A stretch of 64,000 bases of DNA, from the NCBI RefSeq assembly GCF_037892605.1, contig NZ_JBBKTU010000001.1:3782001-3846000 (forward strand). Reading direction: 5' to 3'. A program made the position numbers and the translations under genes. Of the stretch, positions 1 through 7,728 are shown one piece after another. Source of the DNA: Lacibacter sp. H407. GTDB taxonomy: Bacteria > Bacteroidota > Bacteroidia > Chitinophagales > Chitinophagaceae. Positions within the stretch are counted from its first letter, which is position 1. Each line of letters starts with the position of its first letter. The notes beneath the pieces were generated by a model that worked only from the letters and a program-made list of their open reading frames with translations, was not told where the DNA came from and searched no databases.

Positions 1-835
1 CTCAACTTTGAGCAATTAAGTTACTTATAAAAGCAATCTGTTCTTATTCGGCTAAAAGTAGAATATTTTTCATTTTAAATATGCTAACATTCATGCTTCT
101 GGGTGTATAAGCCTTCTCAATGTTCAACAACTTAGGGGGAAATAGCCTTGTTAACTCTAGTAGCAGCTTGCAATTAAAAAATGTTGAGTTTTAATTTGAC
201 GCAGATTGTGAATGTAGTCAAGGTACATGGGCTTAGAAATTGCAATTATTGTTATCTAAACTCTATTGTTAGTTCATATTACTAAACTTACATTTGGCGT
301 TTACAATTTATTCTGTTTCGAAGGAATCGGCCCCAATTCCATGAAAAGTTGATCGCTTGTTCAGAAACAGTAACGGCGAATGTGGAGTAACATAAATCAC
401 CGGGTTTAGTCTAAAGGTGGAAGCGGGGAGCTTGAAGTGTTAACAACAGAAGGGTTAGATTTTATTTGTTTTATGGCATTTTCAATCTTTTTCACAACGA
501 AGCTTTCAGACTTTGTACTCGTTGTTTTTTTGATGAATACGAAAAGCGGGGTATGAATGGAAACAGCTTCGCTTCTGCACAGGTATACGAATATTGTCAA
601 TTAAGATTACGGCAACCATGGTTCCGGAATTAATGTAGTAAGGCGCAGCATATAGATTGCTGAAATATTAGAAAGAGAAGTTTTGCCCGCTATGGGATAT
701 CAAAGTTTGATAACTAATAAAGCCAAATCTTCCTTTGGTTGGTTCAAATTCAGTTCTCTTTTCTCCGGCAACAATGCCATGCGATGAAATATTTGGAGAA
801 AGAGTTCAATGATTTTGATACTTGTTGATAAGGTA
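1..835. other. Gene-poor stretch of the integrative element
   Basis: No convincing gene is visible on either strand. The longest minus-strand frame (406-600, 64 codons) has no recognisable domain, signal peptide or good start context, and short frames at 660-780 are broken by stops. The stretch lies inside the AT-rich accessory segment that ends at the tRNA-Leu gene, so decayed element genes are a reasonable guess. The left end of the element is not in the window. Confidence 0.5.
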
Positions 836-1015
836 TCAATCTGTCAACAAATCTTTGTTTCGTTGTTTGTTTTGCATTGATTTCATGTACACGTATGATA
901 AGGATGCGCCGACTAATAAGGCGAGTGCAATGACAATAACATACTTTCCTGTCGTGCCTGTCCCTTCATGTTTGTTGTGTGCTTGTGAAATTGGTCCATA
1001 GTCGTTTAGTTCCAT
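836..1015 (-). CDS. Small single-span membrane protein of the integrative element
   Basis: A 59-codon frame that begins three bases after the stop of the upstream minus-strand gene (1019-1381), so the two are probably co-transcribed. The protein has a short polar N-terminus with several His residues, one hydrophobic segment at about residues 25-41 (KYVIVIALALLVGASLS) and a basic C-terminal tail (MQNKQRNKD). This is the layout of a small inner-membrane protein with the tail in the cytoplasm. I do not recognise a family. The tight spacing and clean membrane helix are the reasons to call it a gene; no function is proposed. Confidence 0.5.
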   Translation of the reverse strand: MELNDYGPISQAHNKHEGTGTTGKYVIVIALALLVGASLSYVYMKSMQNKQRNKDLLTD

Positions 1016-1018
1016 GTA

Positions 1019-1381
1019 TTATTTTTTATAAATGATGATTTGATAGATACCATGTTCATGTAAAATGCTAAACAGGTAATTGCCAACGTAATGCCAAATG
1101 ATTTTCTTGTCATCTGTGACAGCCCTGTAAAAAGCATGGTCATCAAACCCCAGCTTTCGCATGTCAGTCAAAGGTTTTTTTACCATACCTGGTGATGGAA
1201 GTAGGGAAGTGAAAATCTTATAGTTCTGATAAATGCCTCTCCGAAACGATTTAAGGAGGTCGTCTACATCTTTCTGCCTGCTTCTTTTGGCAGCAGTATA
1301 ACAAATTTTGCCTGGGCAGTAACGGGAACTACCATTTCTTTTTTCAAACTCTTTTCCGCCATAGACACAGTTGGCATTCAT
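1019..1381 (-). CDS. Small zinc-ribbon-like protein of the integrative element
   Basis: A 120-residue basic protein. The N-terminus (C5, then YC at 21-22, C27) resembles the short zinc-finger proteins with a CxxCG...YCxxxC pattern found beside mobile elements in Bacteroidota. The second cysteine of the first pair is replaced by glycine and the second pair is spaced C-x4-C, so zinc binding may be weakened. The rest (KSFRRGIYQNYKIF and a Tyr/Ile-rich tail) matches no enzyme I know. It is transcribed away from the MerR-like regulator at 1453 across a 71-bp gap that holds a 17-bp palindrome. A DNA- or recombinase-associated accessory role is only inferred from position. Confidence 0.55.
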   Translation of the reverse strand: MNANCVYGGKEFEKRNGSSRYCPGKICYTAAKRSRQKDVDDLLKSFRRGIYQNYKIFTSLLPSPGMVKKPLTDMRKLGFDDHAFYRAVTDDKKIIWHYVGNYLFSILHEHGIYQIIIYKK

Positions 1382-1426
1382 GATGTTGGATTTAAGAAAA
1401 GTAAAAGTAAGATTAATTTTTTAAAG

Positions 1427-1443
1427 TTAGATAATTTATCTAA
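1427..1443. promoter_or_regulatory. 17-bp palindrome in a divergent promoter region
   Basis: TTAGATAA and TTATCTAA are perfect inverse complements around one central T. The dyad ends 9 bases before the ATG at 1453 and lies between two divergent genes. This suits an operator for the MerR-like regulator or another element-borne repressor. The palindrome is seen directly; its use is inferred. Confidence 0.45.
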
Positions 1444-1452
1444 TTTTATAAA

Positions 1453-2385
1453 ATGAGTGAAAACAATACTTCTTTGGATAGCAAACTTCTGTTGACAGAA
1501 TTCAAGGATATTCTATTTGAGCCTGTTATTGATCTGGCTGATATCATGGATTATACCGGCCGTCCAATGCTGATTACTTTGCCTTATTTGCGTAAGCATG
1601 CATTACTTCCTTTTTTCCCAAAGGGAAAATGGCAGTTGAAGATCAATTTTGTACAATTGATATGGCTTCGGCTTATTGATACGCTTCGTCAGTTTAATTA
1701 TACAGTAGCTGACATGCAAAAAATTTGCGACTACTTTTTTAAGGATTCCCATGATCATGAGTTGCCCAAGAGTAACTTTCTGTACAACATCGAACATCTT
1801 AAAAAAAAGGAGCTGGCCGGAACAATTTCAATGAAGGAAATAAAGATGCTGGACTTTCTGCAGAGTGGAATAGAAGATGAAAAGTTACTGTATGCACTCA
1901 AGCTTGAAATAAATTATCTTTCAAATCTGGTGTTACAGTGCATTGATGATCGGGCAGATACAGGCTTGTTGGTTTTTACAAACGGAAGGATAATGGAATT
2001 TGATGCAGTTGGATATGGAAACCATAATAAAGAATATGTTGACGTAAACGAACCACATATCCATCTTTCTATCACACATTTTCTGCGGGAATTTATTAAA
2101 AACGAAGAACTTAACAATTTCATTATGCCTCGTTTGTTAAATGAAAATGAACAAACAGTATTAAAAGCATTAAATAACAAGACTATTTCTGAATTAGTGA
2201 TTAAGAAACAGCAAGGTGGAGAATTAAGAATCGATACTACAAAAAAAGGTCAGATAACGGGGGAACAGGCGAAAGCAATACGCCAAATTCTTGGTCTCGG
2301 TAACTATGATGAAATACGATTGAGTACAAGGGATAAAAAGACACTGAACTTTGTTAGAACAAATAAAAATATCAACTCCGATTAA
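1453..2385 (+). CDS. MerR-like winged-helix regulator of the integrative element
   Basis: A 310-residue protein. Residues about 38-95 look like a MerR-type winged helix: an ITLPYLRKHALLPF segment (helix-turn and wing), then VQLIWLRLIDTLRQF and a VADMQKICDYFF helix. The remainder (about 110-300) is alpha-rich and unrecognised, followed by a basic C-terminus (KKGQITGEQAKAIRQ). In Bacteroidota elements such proteins sit next to large serine recombinases and may act as regulator or directionality factor (inference). It lies downstream of the palindrome at 1427-1443 and reads towards the recombinase. It is not a transposase: no DDE or HUH motif is visible. Confidence 0.6.
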   Translation: MSENNTSLDSKLLLTEFKDILFEPVIDLADIMDYTGRPMLITLPYLRKHALLPFFPKGKWQLKINFVQLIWLRLIDTLRQFNYTVADMQKICDYFFKDSHDHELPKSNFLYNIEHLKKKELAGTISMKEIKMLDFLQSGIEDEKLLYALKLEINYLSNLVLQCIDDRADTGLLVFTNGRIMEFDAVGYGNHNKEYVDVNEPHIHLSITHFLREFIKNEELNNFIMPRLLNENEQTVLKALNNKTISELVIKKQQGGELRIDTTKKGQITGEQAKAIRQILGLGNYDEIRLSTRDKKTLNFVRTNKNINSD

Positions 2386-2453
2386 CTCGGCTTAATGGTT
2401 TCACCATAAGAGCTACTTCGTTCAAAACGACTAGGTCTGCATGCAGGTGAATA

Positions 2454-2624
2454 ATGAAATCAAAAATTAAACCCAATGTAGAAAAACAAAAAGAAGCAAA
2501 AAAGAGGGTAAATTCAAAAAGAAATCTGAAAGAGAATGAACAGATTGATCTGTTCGTGAAAATTCTTGTGAACGTTTATTTCAAACTTGAACATGAAAAA
2601 GATAACATCGGGCAAAGACCTTGA
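2454..2624 (+). CDS. Small basic ORF overlapping the recombinase start
   Basis: A 56-codon frame with a very basic N-terminal half (many Lys and Arg, residues 1-28) and a helical C-terminal half (EQIDLFVKILVNVYFKLEHE). It overlaps the first 32 bases of the recombinase gene in another frame, an arrangement typical of translational coupling. Small ORFs of this kind commonly precede large serine recombinases in Bacteroidota elements, which is my main support. The function is unknown. Confidence 0.45.
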   Translation: MKSKIKPNVEKQKEAKKRVNSKRNLKENEQIDLFVKILVNVYFKLEHEKDNIGQRP

Positions 2625-4296
2625 GAAACTGTTAGCTCAAAAAACAGCCAAACGATATGGTTCTACATCCAGTAAACGGGGAGGTGGCGCTGTCATCTAT
2701 ACTCGTGTAAGTTCTTCGGAACAGGCTCAAAACAATGGGAGTCTGGAAGTTCAAAAGAAACTATGCGAAGATTTTTGTTTGAAAAATCAATTAACTGTTA
2801 TTGAATATTTCGGAGGAACATTCGAAAGTGCAAAGTCGGATGGACGAAAAGAGTTTCAGCGCATGCTCGAATTCGTGAATAAAAATAAAGCGGTATCCTT
2901 CATCGTCGTGTTTAACCTCGATCGCTTTTCCCGAACAGGCTCAGCAGCTGCACATTTAAGCGAAGAACTGCGTACAAAGGGTGTCGTTATCCGTTCTGTA
3001 ACACAGGATATTGATACCTCAACAGCTATAGGCCGATTATCGGAAAACTTTTTTCATTTGCTGAATAACTTTGATAACCGATTAAAGAGCGATCGTACAA
3101 AAATCAATACAAGGGAAGTAATGTTAAAAGGTTATTGGCCATATAGCACACCGCTTGGATATGAAAACTTAAAAAAGAAACAACGAGCATGCTTTCATGA
3201 ATATGTAATTACCGATGTTGGCAAAGAAATCAAAAAAGCTTTTCAGTTAAAAGCTGATGGACGTTTAACAAACAAAGAAATTATTGAACGGTTAAAAGCA
3301 AAAGGAGTTAAAATGACCAAATCGAATTTTCAATTGGTTATTGCCAATCCTTTTTATGCGGGTTACGTTACAGGAAATCTTGTGGAGGGCCAGTTGATTA
3401 AGGGCAAACATCCCGCATTGATTGACCTGCATACGTTTGCAAAAGCAAATGAAATGCTTGATAAAGCACCTGGTAAAAATATACCTAAGAAAAACCGTCA
3501 TGATGAGCTCCCTTTAAAAACATTCATTAAGGATGAATTAAGTAATCAGCCGCTGACGGGTTATAAAACGAAAGGACATTGGTATTACAAAGTAAAAGAA
3601 GCTGAAATTCCGATGAACATCAGGGCGGATAAATTAAATGAGTTGTTTGTCACAAATCTTTCTCAGTTCGAGTATAACAGCAAATTCAAATCAATAATTA
3701 AGGAACAGTTGCTGCAAAGGTTTAAAGAATTGTCAAGCTCAACAGTTGAAGAAAATAAGCTGCTTCGGAAACAGCTGACAGAAAAAGAACAGCAGCTGGA
3801 AAACATAGAAGAAAGATATGTAACCGGAAGTTTAACGAGTGAACTCTATGAGAAATACGCAAAAAAGTTTAAGACCGAAATCGACCAAATTTCAGCTCAA
3901 TTGTCAAATTCTGCAATTGACAGTTCGAACTTAAAAACGGGAGTAGAAAAAGCTTTAGAAATTGCTGAAAACCTAAGTCAGTTGTGGGTTTCAGCGTCTT
4001 TCGAAGACAAGCAAATACTTCAACATTTGATTTTTCCTGATGGAGCTGTGTATAGCAAGCAAAAACATGAAGTTCGAACCAAAAGAGTGAATACGATATT
4101 CAGCGCAATCGCAGAGCAGGCAAGGGTTTCGGGCGAAAATAAAAATGGCGATTCATCAAAGAATCGCCAAAAATCTACTCATGTGCCCAAGACTGGATTC
4201 GAACCAGCACATCCTTGCGAACGCTGCGACCTGAACACAGTGCGTCTACCAATTTCGCCACTTGGGCAGCGGGGTGCAAATATAGCTGAATTTTGA
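2593..4296 (+). CDS. Large serine recombinase (integrase) of the element
   Basis: Site-specific DNA recombinase. The resolvase/invertase catalytic domain spans about residues 35-175, with the nucleophilic Ser in YTRVSS and the conserved Arg-containing FNLDRFSRTG motif. The recombinase domain follows (about 190-290) and a coiled-coil lies at about 375-440. The usual zinc-ribbon cysteines near SNQPLTGYKTKGHWYYK are absent. ATG 2593 is preferred over the TTG at 2587. The last roughly 45 codons are the antisense of a tRNA-Leu gene plus its promoter and terminator (PKTGFEPAHPCER and onwards), so the C-terminus is set by the chromosome and not by the gene's own ending. This marks the element-chromosome junction and suggests integration next to the tRNA 3' end. 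The frame is otherwise intact. Confidence 0.85.
   Translation: MKKITSGKDLEKLLAQKTAKRYGSTSSKRGGGAVIYTRVSSSEQAQNNGSLEVQKKLCEDFCLKNQLTVIEYFGGTFESAKSDGRKEFQRMLEFVNKNKAVSFIVVFNLDRFSRTGSAAAHLSEELRTKGVVIRSVTQDIDTSTAIGRLSENFFHLLNNFDNRLKSDRTKINTREVMLKGYWPYSTPLGYENLKKKQRACFHEYVITDVGKEIKKAFQLKADGRLTNKEIIERLKAKGVKMTKSNFQLVIANPFYAGYVTGNLVEGQLIKGKHPALIDLHTFAKANEMLDKAPGKNIPKKNRHDELPLKTFIKDELSNQPLTGYKTKGHWYYKVKEAEIPMNIRADKLNELFVTNLSQFEYNSKFKSIIKEQLLQRFKELSSSTVEENKLLRKQLTEKEQQLENIEERYVTGSLTSELYEKYAKKFKTEIDQISAQLSNSAIDSSNLKTGVEKALEIAENLSQLWVSASFEDKQILQHLIFPDGAVYSKQKHEVRTKRVNTIFSAIAEQARVSGENKNGDSSKNRQKSTHVPKTGFEPAHPCERCDLNTVRLPISPLGQRGANIAEF
4141..4168 (-). terminator. Terminator of tRNA-Leu
   Basis: On the minus strand GGCGATTC and GAATCGCC form a perfect 8-bp stem with a 6-base loop, followed by ATTTTTATTTT. 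It lies 15 bases past the tRNA 3' end. On the plus strand the same bases encode part of the recombinase tail (about NGDSSKNRQK). Confidence 0.7.
4184..4267 (-). tRNA. tRNA-Leu (anticodon CAG)
   Basis: Class II tRNA. The acceptor arms GCCCAAG (4261-4267) and CTTGGGC (4185-4191) pair fully and are followed by discriminator A. The D-arm GTGGCGAAATTGGTAGACGC is typical of tRNA-Leu. The anticodon loop is TTCAGGT (anticodon CAG, reads CUG). A long variable arm precedes a TTCGAAT T-loop. CCA is not encoded. The gene sits inside the 3' part of the recombinase frame on the opposite strand and is the probable attachment site of the element. It has its own promoter (4277-4306) and terminator (4141-4168). 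Confidence 0.92.
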
Positions 4297-4306
4297 TTAT
4301 TGCCAA
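4277..4306 (-). promoter_or_regulatory. Promoter of tRNA-Leu
   Basis: On the minus strand a TTG (4304-4306) is followed after exactly 19 bases by TATATTTG (4277-4284), the Bacteroidota -33/-7 arrangement. The box ends 9 bases before the first base of the tRNA. Confidence 0.7.
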
Positions 4307-4324
4307 CAATGCTAAGCCTTGATT

Positions 4325-5242
4325 TTATTTGGTCTTTTCCCGCTTCAAACCGATCAACAAAATGCCGGCTATCACCAGCAAAGTGCCTGCGACCTGTGTT
4401 ACGGTGATCTTCTCACCCAAAATAAAATGCGCCTGAATAATCGTTGAAACAGGTCCAATGCTTGAAATGATCGCCACATTATTACTGCCGATCCGTTTGG
4501 TACCACCGGCGATGAGATAGGAGGGCAGCACCGTAGCAACAATTCCCAACAGCAATCCGTAGATCCAATGTTCTTTCGCAACAGTTACAATTGAAGCAAC
4601 ATCATGCAAAAAAAGAAAATGAACAAAAATGCCTGCAGTTGCAGCCAGCATGGCGTAGGATGTAAATGCTGTTGCACCTGTAAGCGGAATTAACCGTCCG
4701 CTGCCAACAATATAAATGGCATAGGTAATGGAACAGAGAAACACCAGCAATCCACCCCAGAAGAAGCCCGGCTCTAAATGATACAAATTAAACTCGCCTG
4801 CATAAGCCAAGCCAATACCGCTGTAGGTGAGGAGCAATGCCAGTTTTTGAATCTTCTGTATATGTTGACGAAAAACAAATGCATTGATCAGCACTACAAA
4901 GCTTGGGTAAAGAAATAAGATCAATCGTTCAAGTCCTGCTGAGATATAACGTAATCCTTCAAAATCAAAATAACTGCTCACATAATAACCCAGCAATCCA
5001 ATTACTACAAGCTGTATCCATTTCTTCAAACTCAAACTTGTTTTGCTGTTTTGTTTTGTAACAAACAACACCGCTATATAAAACGGCAATGCAAACAACA
5101 TCCGTAGTGTCAACAACGAAAGTGCATCAATGCTAATATCAGCAAAGGCCTTCTTTACAATAATTGCTTTGGTTGAAAACAAAACCGAACCAACGAGCGT
5201 CAATGCAAAACCAATAAAAGCGAGAGAGTATTTCTTGGGCAT
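4325..5242 (-). CDS. DMT-superfamily (EamA) transporter
   Basis: A 305-residue inner-membrane protein with about ten hydrophobic helices in two homologous halves, as in drug/metabolite transporters. The C-terminal EamA repeat ends with the typical ILGEKITVTQVAGTLLVIAG motif followed by a short basic tail. The length is normal for the family. The substrate cannot be told from sequence. It is the first chromosomal gene beyond the tRNA and is separated from dapD by a terminator at 5253-5282, so it probably has its own promoter. Confidence 0.8.
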   Translation of the reverse strand: MPKKYSLAFIGFALTLVGSVLFSTKAIIVKKAFADISIDALSLLTLRMLFALPFYIAVLFVTKQNSKTSLSLKKWIQLVVIGLLGYYVSSYFDFEGLRYISAGLERLILFLYPSFVVLINAFVFRQHIQKIQKLALLLTYSGIGLAYAGEFNLYHLEPGFFWGGLLVFLCSITYAIYIVGSGRLIPLTGATAFTSYAMLAATAGIFVHFLFLHDVASIVTVAKEHWIYGLLLGIVATVLPSYLIAGGTKRIGSNNVAIISSIGPVSTIIQAHFILGEKITVTQVAGTLLVIAGILLIGLKREKTK

Positions 5243-5252
5243 AAGCTTGAAT

Positions 5253-5282
5253 AAAAAAGTCCTGCTGCTAACAACAGGACTT
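5253..5282 (-). terminator. Terminator of dapD
   Basis: On the minus strand AAGTCCTG pairs with CAGGACTT across a 10-base loop and is followed by TTTTTT. It lies 30 bases after the dapD stop. Confidence 0.7.
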
Positions 5283-5312
5283 CAAAACACTTTTCGAAAA
5301 ACCAGACCTGTA

Positions 5313-6119
5313 TTAAACGCTTACATTAAAATCACGCAGCGCATCATTCAAACTTGTCTTGAGATCAGTACTTGGTTTACGCTGACCAATGATCAATGCA
5401 CAACCAACACCAAATTCACCAGCCGGGAATTTCTTTGTATAAGATCCCGGTATCACCACACTACGTGCAGGAACACGGCCTTTCATTTCAATTGGTTCAG
5501 CACCGCTCACATCAATAATTTTTGTTGATTGTGTAAGTACCACATTTGCACCCAGCACGGCTTCTTTTTCCACACGCACACCTTCCACCACAATACAACG
5601 GCTGCCAACAAAAACACCATCTTCAATAATTACCGGGCTAGCTTGCAATGGTTCCAGCACACCGCCAATGCCAACGCCACCACTCAGGTGAACACCCTTG
5701 CCGATCTGTGCACAGCTTCCAACAGTCGCCCATGTGTCAACCATGGTGCCTTCATCCACATACGCACCAATGTTTACATAACTTGGCATCAACACTACAT
5801 TCTTTGCGAGGTATGCACCATACCGTGCAACTGCATGCGGCACGGCACGTACACCAAGCTCTTTATAATTTTTCTTCAACAACATTTTATCATAAAACTC
5901 AAACGGCTCCACATCCCAAGTCTGCATTTGCTGAATACCAAAATACATCAGGATGGCCTGTTTCACCCACTCATTAACCTGCCAACCATCGGCAATCGGC
6001 TCAGCCGTACGCAAACGGCCTTTATCTACTTCTTCAATTATAGCACGCACTGCATCACTGTATTTATCGTCTTTTAAAAGTTCACGGTTGCCCCATGCTT
6101 CGAGGATCAAATCTTTCAT
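5313..6119 (-). CDS. dapD: Tetrahydrodipicolinate N-succinyltransferase
   Basis: Cytoplasmic enzyme that transfers a succinyl group from succinyl-CoA to tetrahydrodipicolinate in lysine and diaminopimelate synthesis (succinylase branch). The 268 residues fit the family. An N-terminal helical domain (1-100) contains RTAEPIADGWQVNEWVKQAI. A left-handed parallel beta-helix of hexapeptide repeats (about 105-240) follows, including YVNIGAYVDEGTMVDTWATVGSCAQIG and a GGVLEP loop. The C-terminal end is DLKTSLNDALRDFN. The gene stands alone: a terminator follows and a 258-bp gap precedes it. A weak TATTTTCG box is visible at 6138-6145 on the minus strand. Confidence 0.95.
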   Translation of the reverse strand: MKDLILEAWGNRELLKDDKYSDAVRAIIEEVDKGRLRTAEPIADGWQVNEWVKQAILMYFGIQQMQTWDVEPFEFYDKMLLKKNYKELGVRAVPHAVARYGAYLAKNVVLMPSYVNIGAYVDEGTMVDTWATVGSCAQIGKGVHLSGGVGIGGVLEPLQASPVIIEDGVFVGSRCIVVEGVRVEKEAVLGANVVLTQSTKIIDVSGAEPIEMKGRVPARSVVIPGSYTKKFPAGEFGVGCALIIGQRKPSTDLKTSLNDALRDFNVSV

Positions 6120-6333
6120 AGTTGTTCAATTTTGCTGCGAAAATAATTCTTAATAGAATACCAGCTGCAGTTTTTCATAGCATCGCCTGTTGCCACGCAA
6201 GCTCTTGTACGTTCTGTAATCCTGTTGATCAACCCAACCCTGCAAGCATGTCTATGTGCAACATCAAGAAACCCCTCCGAGGAGTGGACAGTCCGTTTGC
6301 TATTTAGCGTACGCATCAAAATTGCGTGAACCC

Positions 6334-6365
6334 ACTCACTACTCACTACTTCCGACTTACCACTT
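6334..6365. repeat. Period-7 intergenic repeat, copy 1
   Basis: Heptads ACTCACT, ACTCACT, ACTTCCG, ACTTACC and a partial ACTT follow each other in register and run directly into the TATATTTG promoter box at 6365. Other members of this degenerate family are at 7676, 20044, 25685, 30813, 51484 and 51551. Confidence 0.6.
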
Positions 6366-6372
6366 ATATTTG
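6365..6372 (+). promoter_or_regulatory. -7 box of the glycosyltransferase gene (leaderless)
   Basis: TATATTTG matches TAnnTTTG fully and ends 5 bases before the ATG at 6378, implying a leaderless or nearly leaderless mRNA. No clear -33 TTTG is present. Confidence 0.55.
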
Positions 6373-6377
6373 CCCCC

Positions 6378-7529
6378 ATGAACGTTGGCTTCGATGCAAA
6401 AAGAGCTTTTCACAATCAAACCGGACTCGGACACTACAGCCGCACCCTGATCCATTCGCTGGCAGCGAATTTTCCGCAACATCATTATGTATTGTTCAAT
6501 CCCAAGCCATCATCGATGTTTCAGTTTCAGGAACCGAATGTGCAGGAAGTGTTGCCCCAATCGTTTTTGTCGAAGAAATTATCAGCAGCCTGGCGAAGCA
6601 ATTGGGTAAAAAAAGATTTGAAGCGATTCAACATTGATCTTTATCATGGATTGAGTCATGAAATTCCGGTGAACATTCAAAACACAAGCATCAAATCAAT
6701 TGTTACGATTCACGATCTTATCTACGAACGTTATCCCGAACAATTCAAATTGATCGACCGGAAGATCTACAGTAAAAAATTCCGTTACGCTTGTGAACAT
6801 GCGGATAAGATCATTGCCATCAGTAATCAAACCAAACAAGACATCATTCAGTTTTACAATACACCCGCAGAAAAAATAGAAGTATGTTACCAGAGCTGCA
6901 ATCCGGCGTTTGGTGAACGCATTGCAGACGATGTAAAGCAACGTGTAAAAGAACATTACAAATTACCCCATCGATATTTTCTCTACGTTGGTTCCATCAT
7001 TGAGCGAAAGAATTTGTTGAATCTTTGCACAGCAATGAATCTGCTTCGGGGTGAAATCGATATTCCGTTGGTAGTTATTGGTAATGGCGGTGAGTACAAG
7101 CAAAAAGTAAAAGACTACGTTTATAAAAATCAATTAGACGATCGCATTATTTTTCTATCGGATCAGCCAACTGCAAAATTTTCACCCACGTTTCAATCAG
7201 CAGAAGATTTTCCGGCCATATACCAGCAGGCAATTGCAATGATCTATCCATCCGTGTTTGAAGGTTTCGGCATTCCGGTGTTGGAAGCATTGTGGAGCCG
7301 CATTCCTGTTATTACGTCCAATGTGTCCTGTTTACCCGAAGCAGGTGGGGAAGGTGCTTTTTATGTTGATCCAACCAAACCCGAAGAAATTGCACAACAA
7401 ATGAAACGTATTCTCAACGATGAAATATTTGTGCAGCAACAAATCGAAAAAGGCTGGCTGCATGCACAACGTTTCAGCAACGCAAACACTGCTGCTAAGG
7501 TTATGGAAGTGTATGGGCAAGTTGTCTGA
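6378..7529 (+). CDS. Glycosyltransferase family 4 (GT-B)
   Basis: A 383-residue retaining glycosyltransferase of the GT1/GT4 type. The N-terminal Rossmann half starts MNVGFDAKRAFHNQTGLGHY, with an HDL motif (TIHDLIYERYP) near residue 115. The C-terminal nucleotide-sugar domain has YVGSIIERKNL at about 205 and the signature EGFGIPVLEAL at about 295, with the two conserved glutamates seven residues apart. No signal peptide or membrane segment is seen, so it probably works on the cytoplasmic face. Sugar donor and acceptor are unknown. It is a single gene between dapD (divergent) and the nucleotidyltransferase gene. Confidence 0.85.
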   Translation: MNVGFDAKRAFHNQTGLGHYSRTLIHSLAANFPQHHYVLFNPKPSSMFQFQEPNVQEVLPQSFLSKKLSAAWRSNWVKKDLKRFNIDLYHGLSHEIPVNIQNTSIKSIVTIHDLIYERYPEQFKLIDRKIYSKKFRYACEHADKIIAISNQTKQDIIQFYNTPAEKIEVCYQSCNPAFGERIADDVKQRVKEHYKLPHRYFLYVGSIIERKNLLNLCTAMNLLRGEIDIPLVVIGNGGEYKQKVKDYVYKNQLDDRIIFLSDQPTAKFSPTFQSAEDFPAIYQQAIAMIYPSVFEGFGIPVLEALWSRIPVITSNVSCLPEAGGEGAFYVDPTKPEEIAQQMKRILNDEIFVQQQIEKGWLHAQRFSNANTAAKVMEVYGQVV

Positions 7530-7675
7530 ACCATGATTTGGGGGGATTTAATTGATTCAAAAGATTTATTCAACAAGTACTATTGCTCGCCAAGCTCTTA
7601 AACTTTCAAAATGTTACCCCCTACTGGGAGGGGTGTTTGAATGCTATATATAGTTCAAACAAACAGGGGTGAGTC

Positions 7676-7696
7676 TTCCTACCTCTTACTTCTTCC
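7676..7696. repeat. Period-7 intergenic repeat, copy 2
   Basis: Heptads TTCCTAC, CTCTTAC, TTCTTCC lie just upstream of the promoter box at 7714. The 12-mer TACCTCTTACTT recurs at 51563-51574. Confidence 0.5.
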
Positions 7697-7713
7697 ATCA
7701 GAAATCGTTTCCG

Positions 7714-7721
7714 TATTTTTG
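7714..7721 (+). promoter_or_regulatory. -7 box of the nucleotidyltransferase gene
   Basis: TATTTTTG (TAnnTTTG) ends 7 bases before the ATG at 7729. This decides the start: the longer frame from 7669 would place the promoter inside the coding region. Confidence 0.6.
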
Positions 7722-7728
7722 CCGCCGT

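Noticed and set aside
406-600. 64-codon minus-strand frame as a gene
   Set aside because: No start context, no domain, low-complexity end, and adjacent frames are broken by stops; no neighbour spacing supports it.
1453-2385. Transposase or integrase activity for the 310-residue protein
   Set aside because: No DDE, HUH or tyrosine-recombinase signature; the recognisable part is a MerR-like winged helix.
4184-4296. Functional integrase C-terminal domain in the last 45 codons
   Set aside because: This part is the exact antisense of a tRNA-Leu gene with its promoter and terminator, so the peptide is a by-product of the insertion site.
5130-6153. Long plus-strand frames opposite dapD
   Set aside because: They are the antisense of a clear, complete dapD gene; His/Thr-rich composition is typical of shadow frames.
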